A stretch of 64,000 bases of DNA, taken from the NCBI RefSeq assembly GCF_001639745.1, contig NZ_LTAX01000003.1, forward strand, positions 124,001 through 188,000, read 5' to 3'. How positions within the stretch are numbered: position 1 is the first letter of the stretch; each line of letters begins with the position of its first letter. This document shows positions 45,861 to 55,970 of the stretch, piece by piece. A program made the translations under genes and the position numbers. The DNA is from Marinomonas gallaica. Its GTDB lineage: Bacteria > Pseudomonadota > Gammaproteobacteria > Pseudomonadales > Marinomonadaceae. Under the pieces are notes generated by a model. That model had not been told where the DNA came from, did no database searches, and saw only the letters and a list, made by a program, of their open reading frames with translations.

Positions 45861-48800
45861 TTATTGTCGGATGAGGCTACGTGCTTGGAGAATAAACTCC
45901 ACAGCATCGTTAAACTCGAATTCGTCGATGGCATGAATGGCTTGGGCGACTAATGTTGCAATATCCTGTCGCGCACCTTTTGCTATCGACTGAGACAGTT
46001 CGTCATCAATCTCACCTGACTCGGTAATGTAAAGCCACTCTGTCAGTAGCTTATTCATGGTTTGATCGGCCAATACAGTTTCCATGGCTTGCTCATCTAT
46101 ACATTCCTTTTGCTTTTGCTCAGACTCTAACCACACTACATCCTGCCCAAGCTTATCCCATGTCTGCTGCAACGCCTCTAACACCTGTGAGACTTCAGCG
46201 TCACGACGATTAACCACAGCACTTTCTAACATAATAAAGTGTTGGTAAAGCGGCAGTAAGGCTAAGTTACCTGTGAGGCCTTTCAGTGCATGCGCTTGTT
46301 CCGCCAATAAAGGCCAGTCCTGCTGCTCAATAGTTAGATTAAGTGTGCTCAATAATGCTTGGTGTTTATGGTAAAACTTTATTACTTCTCTCGTAAAAAC
46401 ACTGTAGTCACCCCATAAATCCATGCCTTTGGTAACGTGTACGACTGATAATTGTTGGCTATTATCAGGTTTAGCGCTTGAGGTAGTGTCGAGACTTTCT
46501 AATTCAAGATTTAAAGCTCGGGCCATTTCTTGACTCAGCTTGATGAGATCAACAGGTTTATTAGCAAAACCTGACATACCGGCTTCTTGGGCCTGTAATC
46601 TGTCTTCTAAAAGAACACTGGCGGTCAAAGCAATCACAGGCGTTTCTTCTAATCCTGCAAGAGCTTCAAATTCTCGGATGCCTTTGCAGGCTTCTAATCC
46701 ATCCATACGAGGCATTTGGATGTCCATAAGGACTAACTGTGGTCGTAAGGACTTATATTGCTCTACTGCTTCAACGCCGTCATTGGCCATAAAGACCGTG
46801 TGACCTTGTTTGCTTAAAAGAATATCCAGTAAGGTTAAGTTTTCTTCAATGTCATCTGCAACCAGAATTCTTAATGGAGGTAATTGTAATGATTGCGTAG
46901 GGACTTCCTCTTCTTGCTCAGCAGGCGGCAAAGGAATATCAAAGTAAAAACAACTTCCCTCACCTAAGCGACTTTCAAGATAAATTCCCCCACCCATTAA
47001 CTCTACTAGTTGCTTTGAAATTGTGGTGCCTAAACCAGTACCACCAAAGCGTCGACTCATAGAAGCATCGGCTTGAGTAAAGGCATCAAAGATTGCATTG
47101 ACACGCTCTTCTGAGATACCAATGCCAGTATCCTTTACGGCAAAACGCACCCAGTTATCTCGCTCAACAATAGGCGCTACCGACAGCGTAACAGAGCCAG
47201 TTTCAGTAAACTTAATGCCATTGCCAACTAAATTCATAAGCACCTGTCGAATACGATCCTCAGCCCCTGTGAAAACACTGGGTAATTCAGGGCTGATATT
47301 GAAATTCAACTCTAGGCCTTTGCTTTTCGCTTGCAACCATAGGGTCGAGATCACGGTATCAACACTGGTTGTTAAGCGAAATGGCTTCAACTCCAACTCT
47401 AGTTTATGCTTATCTAGTTTCGCGCTGTCCAAAATATCATTCAGCAAATGCAGTAATGATTGGGCAGACTGGCTAATAGTCTGCAAATGTTTACGCGTCT
47501 CAACCGGCAAAGAAGAATCAAGCAAAATACTACTAAAACCAATGATGGCATTCATTGGGGTACGTATTTCATGACTCATATTGGCTAAAAACGAAGCTTT
47601 GGATTCTGCTGCGTCTTCCGCTTTTAGTTTGGCTTCGCGTAGCTCATCTTCCATTTCCTTACGCTTGGTAATATCCAACATGACCCCATCAAGCCATTTT
47701 GCGTTGCGGTCCTCATCGTAAACAATGGTACCGCTTTCTAAGATCCAAACTGTAGAGCCATCTTTATGAATTACGCGGTACTCAAGTTCGTATTTATCTT
47801 GCTTTCCCACTACATTATCGAAAAATTCAACTACTGCTTCTTTATCATCTGGATGCAACCACGAAGCGAAACCTAAACGCCCTTCTAAGTAATCTTCCAC
47901 TTTTTCGCCACTAAGCTCTTCAATCGCGTCGGAAACAAACAATGGCGTCCAGTTTTCATCCAGTAAACAGCGATACGACACTCCTGGAATATTGCGAATT
48001 AAGGAACTTAAACGTTCTTCACTCTTCGAGATACGCGCTTCCATTTCACGGCGCTGAGAAAGATCTGAGGTAAAACCCACATACAGCAGCTCTCCATCAG
48101 GCAAATTGATACGACCAATACCAAGCGAAATAGGAAATAATCGACCGCTTTTGTGGCGCGCTATAAGTTCACGTTGGGTGCCAACGATATTATTCTCGCG
48201 CCCATCAAAGTAATCTATGAGAAAGCCATCATAAGAATCATCACTGGAATCAGGAAAAAGCACACCTACAAATTGATCCGTCGCTTCGCACTCGGTCCAT
48301 CCAAACATATTCTGAGCAGATAAATTAAACTCTTGAATCACTCCGTTTGAATTAATTGTCATAACGGCATCTGTCGCTGTATCCAGTACTGCTTGGGTAT
48401 GTGCTTCACTGGCTGTTTTCTCTATCAATAACTGACGATAACGCAACTGTGAACTCACATTAACCGCTAGAATAAAAATCAAAAATGAGAAGATAGACAC
48501 CGCATACGCTAACTCGACATTTTTGTCATTCGACTGAACCAGCAAACTGATAGAGGAATCATTTATAAAATATGCAGCAGCCATTCCAGTATAATGCATG
48601 CCAGAAATCGCAAGCCCCATGATCGTTGCAATCACCAGTTTAATTCGAATAGTCGGGACATTAGGAAACATTAACCGCATGCTGCGACGCGCCAACAATG
48701 CAATACATGCCAGCACAACTGCAACCAGCAGAGATAACACAAACAAATATGGGTTGTACTTTATAGAAAGGTGCATATCCATGGCTGCCATGCCTAAGTA

Positions 48801-49229
48801 ATGCATAGCACCAATGCCCGCGCCGACAATAACACCATTTCTTAAGGTTAAACGTAACGACAGAGCGTCCTTTTCTTGTACATATATAAGCGACTTAAGC
48901 ACACTATAACTTGCAATAATGGCAGGAAATAAAGAAAGGATCGTCAGGAACAGGTCATAGTTCATTGCATGAGGAAAATCTAACGCCAGCATGCCAACAA
49001 AATGCATACTCCAAATACCGCCAGCCAGAATAACCGCACCAGTCACAGTCGCTATATGACGGTATCGCGTCAGCACAATATGCCGCGCTGTTTCCGCTAG
49101 CCGTAAGGCAAAAAACGAAGCACTGGACGCCAGTAATATAGACAACACGACTAACAGCGGGTCATACTCCCCTGTTACTAGTAAAGACGGATCTACGTCA
49201 GTCGTGAAAAATTGATTTAACCAGCTCAT
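45861..49229 (-). CDS. MHYT-domain hybrid sensor histidine kinase
   Basis: About 1122 residues. An MHYT membrane sensor of seven helices (motifs MHFVGM, MHYLGM, MHYTGM; proposed to bind copper and sense oxygen, CO or NO) is followed by two PAS/PAC domains (about 270-540), HisKA (SHEIRTPMNAIIGFS, His near 555), HATPase, a receiver (DDIEEN; LVLMDIQMPRMDG, Asp near 840) and a C-terminal HPt domain (AHALKGLTGN, His near 980). Start uncertain: ATG 49262 or 49229, the latter nearer to the usual MHYT N-terminus. Forms an operon with the HD-GYP regulator. Confidence 0.88.
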   Translation of the reverse strand: MSWLNQFFTTDVDPSLLVTGEYDPLLVVLSILLASSASFFALRLAETARHIVLTRYRHIATVTGAVILAGGIWSMHFVGMLALDFPHAMNYDLFLTILSLFPAIIASYSVLKSLIYVQEKDALSLRLTLRNGVIVGAGIGAMHYLGMAAMDMHLSIKYNPYLFVLSLLVAVVLACIALLARRSMRLMFPNVPTIRIKLVIATIMGLAISGMHYTGMAAAYFINDSSISLLVQSNDKNVELAYAVSIFSFLIFILAVNVSSQLRYRQLLIEKTASEAHTQAVLDTATDAVMTINSNGVIQEFNLSAQNMFGWTECEATDQFVGVLFPDSSDDSYDGFLIDYFDGRENNIVGTQRELIARHKSGRLFPISLGIGRINLPDGELLYVGFTSDLSQRREMEARISKSEERLSSLIRNIPGVSYRCLLDENWTPLFVSDAIEELSGEKVEDYLEGRLGFASWLHPDDKEAVVEFFDNVVGKQDKYELEYRVIHKDGSTVWILESGTIVYDEDRNAKWLDGVMLDITKRKEMEDELREAKLKAEDAAESKASFLANMSHEIRTPMNAIIGFSSILLDSSLPVETRKHLQTISQSAQSLLHLLNDILDSAKLDKHKLELELKPFRLTTSVDTVISTLWLQAKSKGLELNFNISPELPSVFTGAEDRIRQVLMNLVGNGIKFTETGSVTLSVAPIVERDNWVRFAVKDTGIGISEERVNAIFDAFTQADASMSRRFGGTGLGTTISKQLVELMGGGIYLESRLGEGSCFYFDIPLPPAEQEEEVPTQSLQLPPLRILVADDIEENLTLLDILLSKQGHTVFMANDGVEAVEQYKSLRPQLVLMDIQMPRMDGLEACKGIREFEALAGLEETPVIALTASVLLEDRLQAQEAGMSGFANKPVDLIKLSQEMARALNLELESLDTTSSAKPDNSQQLSVVHVTKGMDLWGDYSVFTREVIKFYHKHQALLSTLNLTIEQQDWPLLAEQAHALKGLTGNLALLPLYQHFIMLESAVVNRRDAEVSQVLEALQQTWDKLGQDVVWLESEQKQKECIDEQAMETVLADQTMNKLLTEWLYITESGEIDDELSQSIAKGARQDIATLVAQAIHAIDEFEFNDAVEFILQARSLIRQ

Positions 49230-49380
49230 ATTCGACTCATTCCGTATCATCAAAAATGCCATTCATTTACTTCACAGCTCGTTCATTAATGTTAACAATA
49301 ATAAACGTCTCGTTATGTAGTGATAGCGTAACGCTTCTTGGCAATTTTCATCATAAGTCATAAAGTATGGAGGATTTATC

Positions 49381-50562
49381 ATGCCACCACAGTTTGATCA
49401 GCCAGATTTTTTACAGCAACACACTCATAGCATATTAAATTTTTATGAGCCGGTTGTACTAGATCCAAATGGCGGTTTTTATCAAAGTTTTTTAGATGAC
49501 GGGCAGGTCTTCGATCCTCACTCCAAGCACCTTGTTTCTTCCTGTCGATTTGTCTTCAATTATGCCGAAGCCTACCGCCGAGGTTATGGTGATCATTATG
49601 CCGATTGGGCAAGACAAGGCTTAGACTACCTCGAACAAAAGCATTATCTGCCTAAGACTGATCATTATGCTTGGATGCTAGGGGATGACACGGACAAAAC
49701 CGCTATGGCGTATGGCCATGCGTTTGTTGTCCTTGCCTATTCCCATGCCCATCTTGCTGGTCTCATCGATGCAACCGACAAGCTAGTACATCTTTATCAC
49801 TGGCTCGACACACATTTTTACCAAGCTGAATTCTCTGCCTACGCCGATGAATTATCCACAGACCTCACCTCACTAGACCCCTATCGTGGCCAAAATGCCA
49901 ACATGCATCTGTGTGAAGCCTTTATTGCAGCCTATCGTGCCATTGGCGACCAACGTTTTTTATCTCGAGCAATGACACTTGCTCAACGCTTTGCTGGTGA
50001 ACTGTGTGATCAAGCAGGCGGTATGATCTGGGAACATTACGATAAAAATTGGCAACCCGACTGGCAATACAATATCGATAAACCAGATGACTTATTTAAG
50101 CCGTGGGGATTCCAACCTGGACACCAAGTGGAGTGGACCAAACTACTCCTTCAACTCGATCAATTAAGTCCAGACAAATGGTTAAAAGAGCGCGCTCGAT
50201 CTTTGTTTGATCAAGCGGTATCAAAAGGCTGGGACGACGAATTTGGTGGATTGGTCTATGGCTTTGCTCCGGATACGGGGGTGTTTTCCGATGCCCAGAA
50301 ATACTTCTGGGTGCAAGCTGAAGCCATCGCCGCGGCCTATCGCCTATATCAAACGACTCAAGAGCCCGTCTACTTAGAGTGGTACAACAAGCTTTGGCAA
50401 TACAGCTGGGATCATTTAATCGATCATAAGTACGGAGCTTGGTTTCGCATCGTTGCCCGTGACGGCAGCAAAATCACCAACGAAAAGTCGCCAATGGGGA
50501 AAGTTGACTACCATACGTTGGGGGCTTGCTGGGACGTGTTGGACACCATTAATAATTATTGA
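49381..50562 (+). CDS. AGE-family epimerase/isomerase, possibly mannose isomerase
   Basis: 393-residue (alpha/alpha)6-barrel protein of the N-acylglucosamine 2-epimerase family. FYEPVVLDPNGGFYQSF, LVSSCRFVFNYAEA, GQNANMHLCEAFIAAY and WGFQPGHQVEWTKLLLQLD are the family blocks; the last two hold the catalytic histidines. The NGGFYQSFLDDG pattern and absence of acylamino-sugar genes favour D-mannose or aldose-ketose isomerase rather than GlcNAc epimerase; this is an inference. Divergent from the hybrid kinase, and ending at a good terminator. Confidence 0.83.
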   Translation: MPPQFDQPDFLQQHTHSILNFYEPVVLDPNGGFYQSFLDDGQVFDPHSKHLVSSCRFVFNYAEAYRRGYGDHYADWARQGLDYLEQKHYLPKTDHYAWMLGDDTDKTAMAYGHAFVVLAYSHAHLAGLIDATDKLVHLYHWLDTHFYQAEFSAYADELSTDLTSLDPYRGQNANMHLCEAFIAAYRAIGDQRFLSRAMTLAQRFAGELCDQAGGMIWEHYDKNWQPDWQYNIDKPDDLFKPWGFQPGHQVEWTKLLLQLDQLSPDKWLKERARSLFDQAVSKGWDDEFGGLVYGFAPDTGVFSDAQKYFWVQAEAIAAAYRLYQTTQEPVYLEWYNKLWQYSWDHLIDHKYGAWFRIVARDGSKITNEKSPMGKVDYHTLGACWDVLDTINNY

Positions 50563-50575
50563 TGCCATACACTCA

Positions 50576-50612
50576 AAAGCCCCGCCGTGTATTACCACAG
50601 CGGGGCTTTATA
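50576..50612. terminator. terminator between AGE epimerase and ETF-QO genes
   Basis: AAAGCCCCGC (50576-50585) pairs with GCGGGGCTTT (50600-50609) across a 14-base loop. A and T runs flank both sides, allowing use by both convergent genes. Confidence 0.8.
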
Positions 50613-50635
50613 TATGGGGTCAGGAATAAAGTGTA

Positions 50636-52261
50636 TTACATGTTTGGGTAATTGGGACCACCAGTGCCCTCAGGCGTGACCCACGTAATATTCTGCGCTG
50701 GATCTTTAATATCACAGGTTTTACAGTGTAAACAGTTCTGCGCATTGATTTGGAATGTTGGCCCAGACGCTTGTTCGACTATTTCATACACACCAGCTGG
50801 ACAATAACGTTGAGCAGGTTCTGCAAATTGACTTAAGTTACTGCCCGTCGGAATACTGTCATCCGCTAAAGTAAGATGACAAGGCTGATCTTCTTCATGA
50901 TTTGTATTCGATAGAAAGACAGAAGACAAACGATCAAAGCTTAATTTTCCATCCGGTTTTGGGTAGTCAATTTTCTTCGCTTGCGCTACCGTCTGCATTT
51001 GAGCGTGGTCTAGCGATGTGTCATGCAGGGTAATCGGCATTTTACCGCCTAAGATATTCTGATCGAGGTAGTTAAACGCGCCACCCAAAACCGTACCAAA
51101 TTTATGCATAGCAGGTGCAAAGTTACGCGTGCTGTACAACTCTTGCTTCAACCAAGACTGATCAAAGGCATCACTAAAGGTTTTACCTAAAGATAGACTG
51201 TCATCAGCCAGTACTTGGCTAATTGCCTCAGCCGCTAACATCCCAGATTTCATCGCCGTATGGGTGCCTTTGATTTTTGCTACGTTCAGTGTTCCTGCAT
51301 CACAGCCCACTAACATCGCGCCAGGCATGGTCATGGTTGGCAAGGCATTCCAGCCTCCTTTTGTGATCGCACGGGCGCCGTAAGACACGCGTTCGCCACC
51401 CTCAAGGTATTGTTTGAATAACGGATGATGCTTCAACCGTTGAAACTCTTCATACGGACTAAGCCAAGGGTTGCGGTAGTTTAGATCAACGATTAAACCC
51501 GCTACGACTTGATTGTTGTCGGTGTGATATAAGAAGAAACCACCACTGGCGTCTTCAAGAGGCCAACCCGCCCCATGCACTACCAGACCCGGTTGATGTT
51601 TTGCCGGATCAATCTGCCATAATTCTTTAATACCTAGAGCGTAATGCTGAGGATCCGCATTCGTGTCCAGAGAAAACTTTTGAATCAGTTGTTTGCCTAA
51701 GTGACCACGACAGCCTTCTGAAAACACTGTATACGTGGCATGTAATTCCATGCCTTCCATATAAGTCGGCAGTTGTTCGCCACTGGCAGAAATCCCCATA
51801 TCACCCGTCGCGACACCTTTCACACGGCCGTCTTCGTGATACAAAATTTCGGCTGCAGCAAAGCCAGGAAAGATTTCTACCCCTAACCCTTCCGCTTGTT
51901 CCGCTAACCAGCGACTCAAATTACCCACACTGACGATATAGTTACCGTCATTCTTCATAGAATTAGGCACTAATGCATGGGGAATTTCTTTACTCACTTC
52001 ACCATTTTTTAAGACGTAGACTTCATCTTTAGTAACCGGCGTGTTTAGAGGAGCGCCCAGATCCTGCCAATTCTCAAACAATTCATTTAAGGCTCGGGGC
52101 TCAAGCACGGCACCGGATAGGATATGCGCACCGACCTCAGAGCCTTTTTCTAATACACAGATGTTTAACTCAGCATTAAGCTGTTTTAAACGAATGGCAG
52201 TAGAAAGACCTGAAGGACCAGCTCCAACGATGACTACATCAAATTCCATCGATTCACGCAT
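50636..52261 (-). CDS. electron transfer flavoprotein:ubiquinone oxidoreductase
   Basis: Membrane-associated flavoprotein of 541 residues that oxidises reduced ETF and reduces ubiquinone. N-terminal FAD site DVVIVGAGPSGLSTAIRL; C-terminal 4Fe-4S cluster with CPAGVYE and CLHCKTCDIKDP; the end GPNYPNM is standard. AAGAGGAGT precedes the first ATG. Last gene of etfB-etfA-ETF-QO, which accepts electrons from the acyl-CoA dehydrogenase encoded just upstream on the same strand. Confidence 0.96.
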   Translation of the reverse strand: MRESMEFDVVIVGAGPSGLSTAIRLKQLNAELNICVLEKGSEVGAHILSGAVLEPRALNELFENWQDLGAPLNTPVTKDEVYVLKNGEVSKEIPHALVPNSMKNDGNYIVSVGNLSRWLAEQAEGLGVEIFPGFAAAEILYHEDGRVKGVATGDMGISASGEQLPTYMEGMELHATYTVFSEGCRGHLGKQLIQKFSLDTNADPQHYALGIKELWQIDPAKHQPGLVVHGAGWPLEDASGGFFLYHTDNNQVVAGLIVDLNYRNPWLSPYEEFQRLKHHPLFKQYLEGGERVSYGARAITKGGWNALPTMTMPGAMLVGCDAGTLNVAKIKGTHTAMKSGMLAAEAISQVLADDSLSLGKTFSDAFDQSWLKQELYSTRNFAPAMHKFGTVLGGAFNYLDQNILGGKMPITLHDTSLDHAQMQTVAQAKKIDYPKPDGKLSFDRLSSVFLSNTNHEEDQPCHLTLADDSIPTGSNLSQFAEPAQRYCPAGVYEIVEQASGPTFQINAQNCLHCKTCDIKDPAQNITWVTPEGTGGPNYPNM

Positions 52262-52286
52262 AACTGCACTCCTCTTATTGTTATCG

Positions 52287-53216
52287 TTATAGTTTTTCAG
52301 TCATTTCAGGGAGAACCTCGAACAAGTCTCCCACTAAGCCGTAATCAGCCACTTGGAAGATAGGCGCGTCTTCATCTTTGTTAACCGCAACAATGACTTT
52401 AGAGTCTTTCATGCCCGCCAAATGCTGAATGGCACCCGAGATGCCAAATGCCATGTACAGGCTCGGTGCAACAATTTTACCAGTTTGGCCTACTTGTAAA
52501 TCGTTAGCGACAAAACCAGAGTCGACGGCCGCTCGAGATGCCCCAACAGCTGCGCCCAACTTATCAGCTAAGGCTTCAACCAAAGCAAAGTTTTCGGCGC
52601 TGCCCACACCCCGACCACCAGATACAATGCGTTCTGCGGCCGTTAGTTCAGGACGTTCAGACTTAGAAAGCTCATCGCTGACCCAAGAAGAGTGGCTGTT
52701 TGCTTCCGGTGCAGCAATGGATTCAACCGTAGCTGAACCACCGGTTGTTGCTACTTTATCAAACGCTGCGGCACGTACCGTAATGACTTTCGTTGCATCT
52801 TTCGATGTTACCGTCGCAATCGCATTACCCGCATAAATTGGGCGTTGAAACTGATCGCCACTTAATACCGCAGTAATATCCGACAGCTGACCAACATCCA
52901 ACAAAGCCGCCACGCGTGGCATGGTGTCTTTGCTCACAGAATTAGCCGGCGCCATGATGTGTGAATAATCACTTGCCATGGACATAACCAACTCGCTTAG
53001 GTTTTCAGCTAAGTCATGGGCTAAACTATCGCCCTCTGCCAACAAGACTTTACTCACGCCTGCGCATTGCGCCACCGCATCAGCCACGGCTTTAACATCG
53101 GCGCCAGCGACTAGAACCGTTACATCAGAACCGATCTGTTGTGCGGCGGTTAAAGCGCTCAAGGTTGCAGGCGCTAATTCTGTACCATTATGTTCTGCAA
53201 TCAATAGAGTAGCCAT
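52287..53216 (-). CDS. etfA: electron transfer flavoprotein, alpha subunit
   Basis: FAD-binding large subunit of ETF, 309 residues. The C-terminal signature VASRGVG-type region ([12 protein letters not shown]), [20 protein letters not shown] and [13 protein letters not shown] are diagnostic. Starts at the base after the etfB stop, so the two are translationally coupled. Confidence 0.96.
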   Translation of the reverse strand: MATLLIAEHNGTELAPATLSALTAAQQIGSDVTVLVAGADVKAVADAVAQCAGVSKVLLAEGDSLAHDLAENLSELVMSMASDYSHIMAPANSVSKDTMPRVAALLDVGQLSDITAVLSGDQFQRPIYAGNAIATVTSKDATKVITVRAAAFDKVATTGGSATVESIAAPEANSHSSWVSDELSKSERPELTAAERIVSGGRGVGSAENFALVEALADKLGAAVGASRAAVDSGFVANDLQVGQTGKIVAPSLYMAFGISGAIQHLAGMKDSKVIVAVNKDEDAPIFQVADYGLVGDLFEVLPEMTEKL

Positions 53217-53966
53217 TTAGATCACCTTCGCTTCATCTTTCAGTTTCTGGATAAGCTCATCAACCGAGCCGACTTTCACGCCGCCTTGGCGCGCTGCGGG
53301 GGCCTCCACTTTATCAAGCTGAATATGTTGCTTCACTTCGATACCAAGATCTGCAAAAGAGGTATTATCCAGTGGTTTACGCTTCGCTTTCATAATGTCT
53401 GGAAGCTTGGCAAAACGAGGTTCATTTAAACGCAGATCCGTTGTCACAATCGCCGGCAGCGCCAATTTAATCGTGCGCAAACCGCCATCGATTTCACGTG
53501 TAACCGATACACTGTCGCCATCAACGGTTACATTTGAGGCAAATGTGCCCTGAGGACGTTTCGTCAATGCCGCCAACATTTGGCCAACTTGGTTGTTGTC
53601 TGAATCAATAGACTGCTTACCTAAGATCACTAGGCCTGCCTCTTCTTGCGCCATAATTTTGGCGAAAGCTTTGGCCACATTCAGGGGCTCAACGGTCCCT
53701 TCGGCTTCCACTAAAATAGCACGATCTGCACCCAGCGCCATGGCTGTGCGTAATTGCTCTTGGCTAGCACTAGAACCCACGCTTACCGCAATCACTTCTG
53801 TGGCAATACCCGCTTCTTTCAGACGAATGGCTTCTTCAACTGCGATTTCACAAAATGGGTTGATCGCCATTTTGGTATTGCTTAAATCTACATCTGTGTT
53901 GTCAGACTTTACGCGTACTTTTACGTTGTAATCTATTACGCGCTTAACACCGACTAATATTTTCAT
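53217..53966 (-). CDS. etfB: electron transfer flavoprotein, beta subunit
   Basis: AMP-binding small subunit of ETF, 249 residues: [19 protein letters not shown] at the start and an ETF beta block ([40 protein letters not shown], from about 160) including the CDXXTXQV-like region. The GTG at 53975 extends the frame; ATG at 53966 with AGGTG is preferred. About 90 bases after the feruloyl-CoA-synthetase-like gene, so it could be the downstream part of the same catabolic transcript. Confidence 0.95.
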   Translation of the reverse strand: MKILVGVKRVIDYNVKVRVKSDNTDVDLSNTKMAINPFCEIAVEEAIRLKEAGIATEVIAVSVGSSASQEQLRTAMALGADRAILVEAEGTVEPLNVAKAFAKIMAQEEAGLVILGKQSIDSDNNQVGQMLAALTKRPQGTFASNVTVDGDSVSVTREIDGGLRTIKLALPAIVTTDLRLNEPRFAKLPDIMKAKRKPLDNTSFADLGIEVKQHIQLDKVEAPAARQGGVKVGSVDELIQKLKDEAKVI

Positions 53967-54054
53967 AATCGTCACCTAAAGATACTTTTTCTTATAACAA
54001 TAAACGCCAATCACCCCTTTAGAGTCGCTTCAAGGCTGGTTTTCTTCAATAACA

Positions 54055-55905
54055 TTAAACGCTAATTACACTGACAGATTTAGGCTCTTGATATAATTCG
54101 TCAACTTGATCAGCGCGATAGTCTTGGACATTGCGTTGATTCAATGAACCTTTATCGGTTACTTCATTGGCATCGATGCAAGGCGCTTCATGTTGCAACA
54201 AAATGCGATTCACCACAGTAGAGCTCCCAGTACCTTGTGCTTTGAAGGCTTTTAATTTCTCCTCAAATGCTGCGCGGATAATAGGATGTTCCACCAGTTC
54301 TTTAGTAGATAATGCTGAACCGTTGTCTACTAACGTTTGGCAATACACCACATCGGGGAAAACTAACCCAGTAATAAAGGAGCGGTTGGTGCCGCACAGC
54401 ACAACATCTTGTACCAATGGCGCAAAAGCACTGATGAATTTTGCTCGTAATGTCCCGGCACTCACCCATGTGCCACTGTCCAATTTAAAGTCTTCTGAAA
54501 CCCGTCCGTCAAAACGAAATCCGCGCTCAGGCTTGTTTTCATCCAAGTATGCGATTGCATCCCCTAAACAGTAAAAGCCTTCGTCATCAAAAGATTTAGC
54601 AGTTAATTCCGGCTGGCGCCAGTAACCTGGCATCACCGTCACCGCTTTTACTCTGGCTTCCAGCTTCCCTTCGTTAGGTACTAACTTAAGTGTGACACCT
54701 GGTGCAGGCTTGCCAATCACACCCGAAGCACTCTCTTCAATCGAAGCGAAGGTCACAGATGGCGCGGTTTCAGTCGCCCCTAATCCGGTTAAAATAGGAA
54801 TCTTTTTACCCGTGTACTTAATCGCTAATGCGTCAATGTCATCCCAAATATGCTGGGCCATACCTGCGGCGGCAAAAAACATAAACTGCAGACGAGAGAA
54901 AAACTTACGCGCTAACTCATCATCTTGTTGCAGCTTTTTCACTAATAACTCAAAACCTTTAGGCACATTGAAATAAACGGTAGGTGCTACTTCAGCAAGA
55001 TTATTTAACGTTTTATGAAAATGCGCTTCGGTTGGTTTACCGTCATCAAGGTAGAACGATCCACCGTTGTACAAGGCAATGCTGACATTATGGTTGCCAC
55101 CAAAAGTATGGTTCCACGGTAGCCAGTCGACCATCACAGGTGGCTCGTCGGCTAAAAAGGCCATGGTGTCACGGATCATGACGGCATTAGCACACAACAT
55201 ACGATGAGTGTTTATCACCCCTTTAGGCATCCCTGTTGTGCCTGACGTAAAGAGAATCTTGGCTACGGTATCGCCATTCAATGCTGCGTTACGTTCTTCG
55301 ATCTCTGGGTTTTGTGGATGCTGCCAGAACTGGGCAAAAGATACCGTTGGATTATTGATCAACTCAGAAGTCGTATCGCCATACATCACCGCCACTGGTA
55401 CGTCACTATCGGACACTGCCTTAATCGCTTTTTCATAAGGCGCTAATTTATCTACCACGATCAAGCCTGGGGTCAATAAATCAATCACGTGCTTTAACTT
55501 TGCGTAATCGGTGGCCACTAATGAGTATGCCGGTGATACTGGCGCATGGGGCACACCAACGTAGTAACCCGCCATAGCAAGCATCAAATGCTCTAAACTG
55601 TTGCCTGATAAAAAGGCAATCGGACGTTCTGAGGAAACAGGTTGTTCTAACAACCACGAAGCGAGCTGACGTACCTTTTCTAAGGCTTCAGCATAAGTAT
55701 ATCGATCCCATTTGTTTTCATCATCGCGTTGCGCGACAAAGACAACATCGGGTGTACGCTCAGCCCAATAGACTAAACGGTCTGTTAAACAGCGTGCATA
55801 TTCTGCAAGCTCTGTTTGGCAGCTTATGATTTGTTCACCATTATCACGTTTCTCGATCGCAACAGAGTGACTCACCACCTTGATCGGATGGAATTCGCTG
55901 GTCAT
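54055..55905 (-). CDS. fcs: feruloyl-CoA synthetase-like acyl-CoA synthetase
   Basis: 616-residue AMP-forming ligase. The ATP-binding loop [13 protein letters not shown] is near residue 213, [11 protein letters not shown] near 370 and the [16 protein letters not shown] region near the C-terminus, a feature of the feruloyl-CoA synthetase branch. It would convert ferulate, p-coumarate or a related carboxylic acid to its CoA thioester with ATP. No vanillin dehydrogenase or typical feruloyl-CoA hydratase/aldolase is adjacent; instead acyl-CoA dehydrogenase, SDR and thiolase genes point to beta-oxidation of the side chain. Substrate specificity is inferred. Confidence 0.8.
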   Translation of the reverse strand: MTSEFHPIKVVSHSVAIEKRDNGEQIISCQTELAEYARCLTDRLVYWAERTPDVVFVAQRDDENKWDRYTYAEALEKVRQLASWLLEQPVSSERPIAFLSGNSLEHLMLAMAGYYVGVPHAPVSPAYSLVATDYAKLKHVIDLLTPGLIVVDKLAPYEKAIKAVSDSDVPVAVMYGDTTSELINNPTVSFAQFWQHPQNPEIEERNAALNGDTVAKILFTSGTTGMPKGVINTHRMLCANAVMIRDTMAFLADEPPVMVDWLPWNHTFGGNHNVSIALYNGGSFYLDDGKPTEAHFHKTLNNLAEVAPTVYFNVPKGFELLVKKLQQDDELARKFFSRLQFMFFAAAGMAQHIWDDIDALAIKYTGKKIPILTGLGATETAPSVTFASIEESASGVIGKPAPGVTLKLVPNEGKLEARVKAVTVMPGYWRQPELTAKSFDDEGFYCLGDAIAYLDENKPERGFRFDGRVSEDFKLDSGTWVSAGTLRAKFISAFAPLVQDVVLCGTNRSFITGLVFPDVVYCQTLVDNGSALSTKELVEHPIIRAAFEEKLKAFKAQGTGSSTVVNRILLQHEAPCIDANEVTDKGSLNQRNVQDYRADQVDELYQEPKSVSVISV

Positions 55906-55970
55906 TTTATTCTCCTGAGACTTGTTATTTTTATTCGTTCAAAGAAGGCTTACACCTTTTGTATTAGACG

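Noticed and set aside
47098-47574. 158-codon open frame opposite the hybrid kinase
   Set aside because: It is antisense to the HisKA/HATPase coding region; the sense frame has unmistakable catalytic motifs.
52429-52836. 135-codon open frame opposite etfA
   Set aside because: Shadow of the etfA reading frame; low complexity composition and no start signal.
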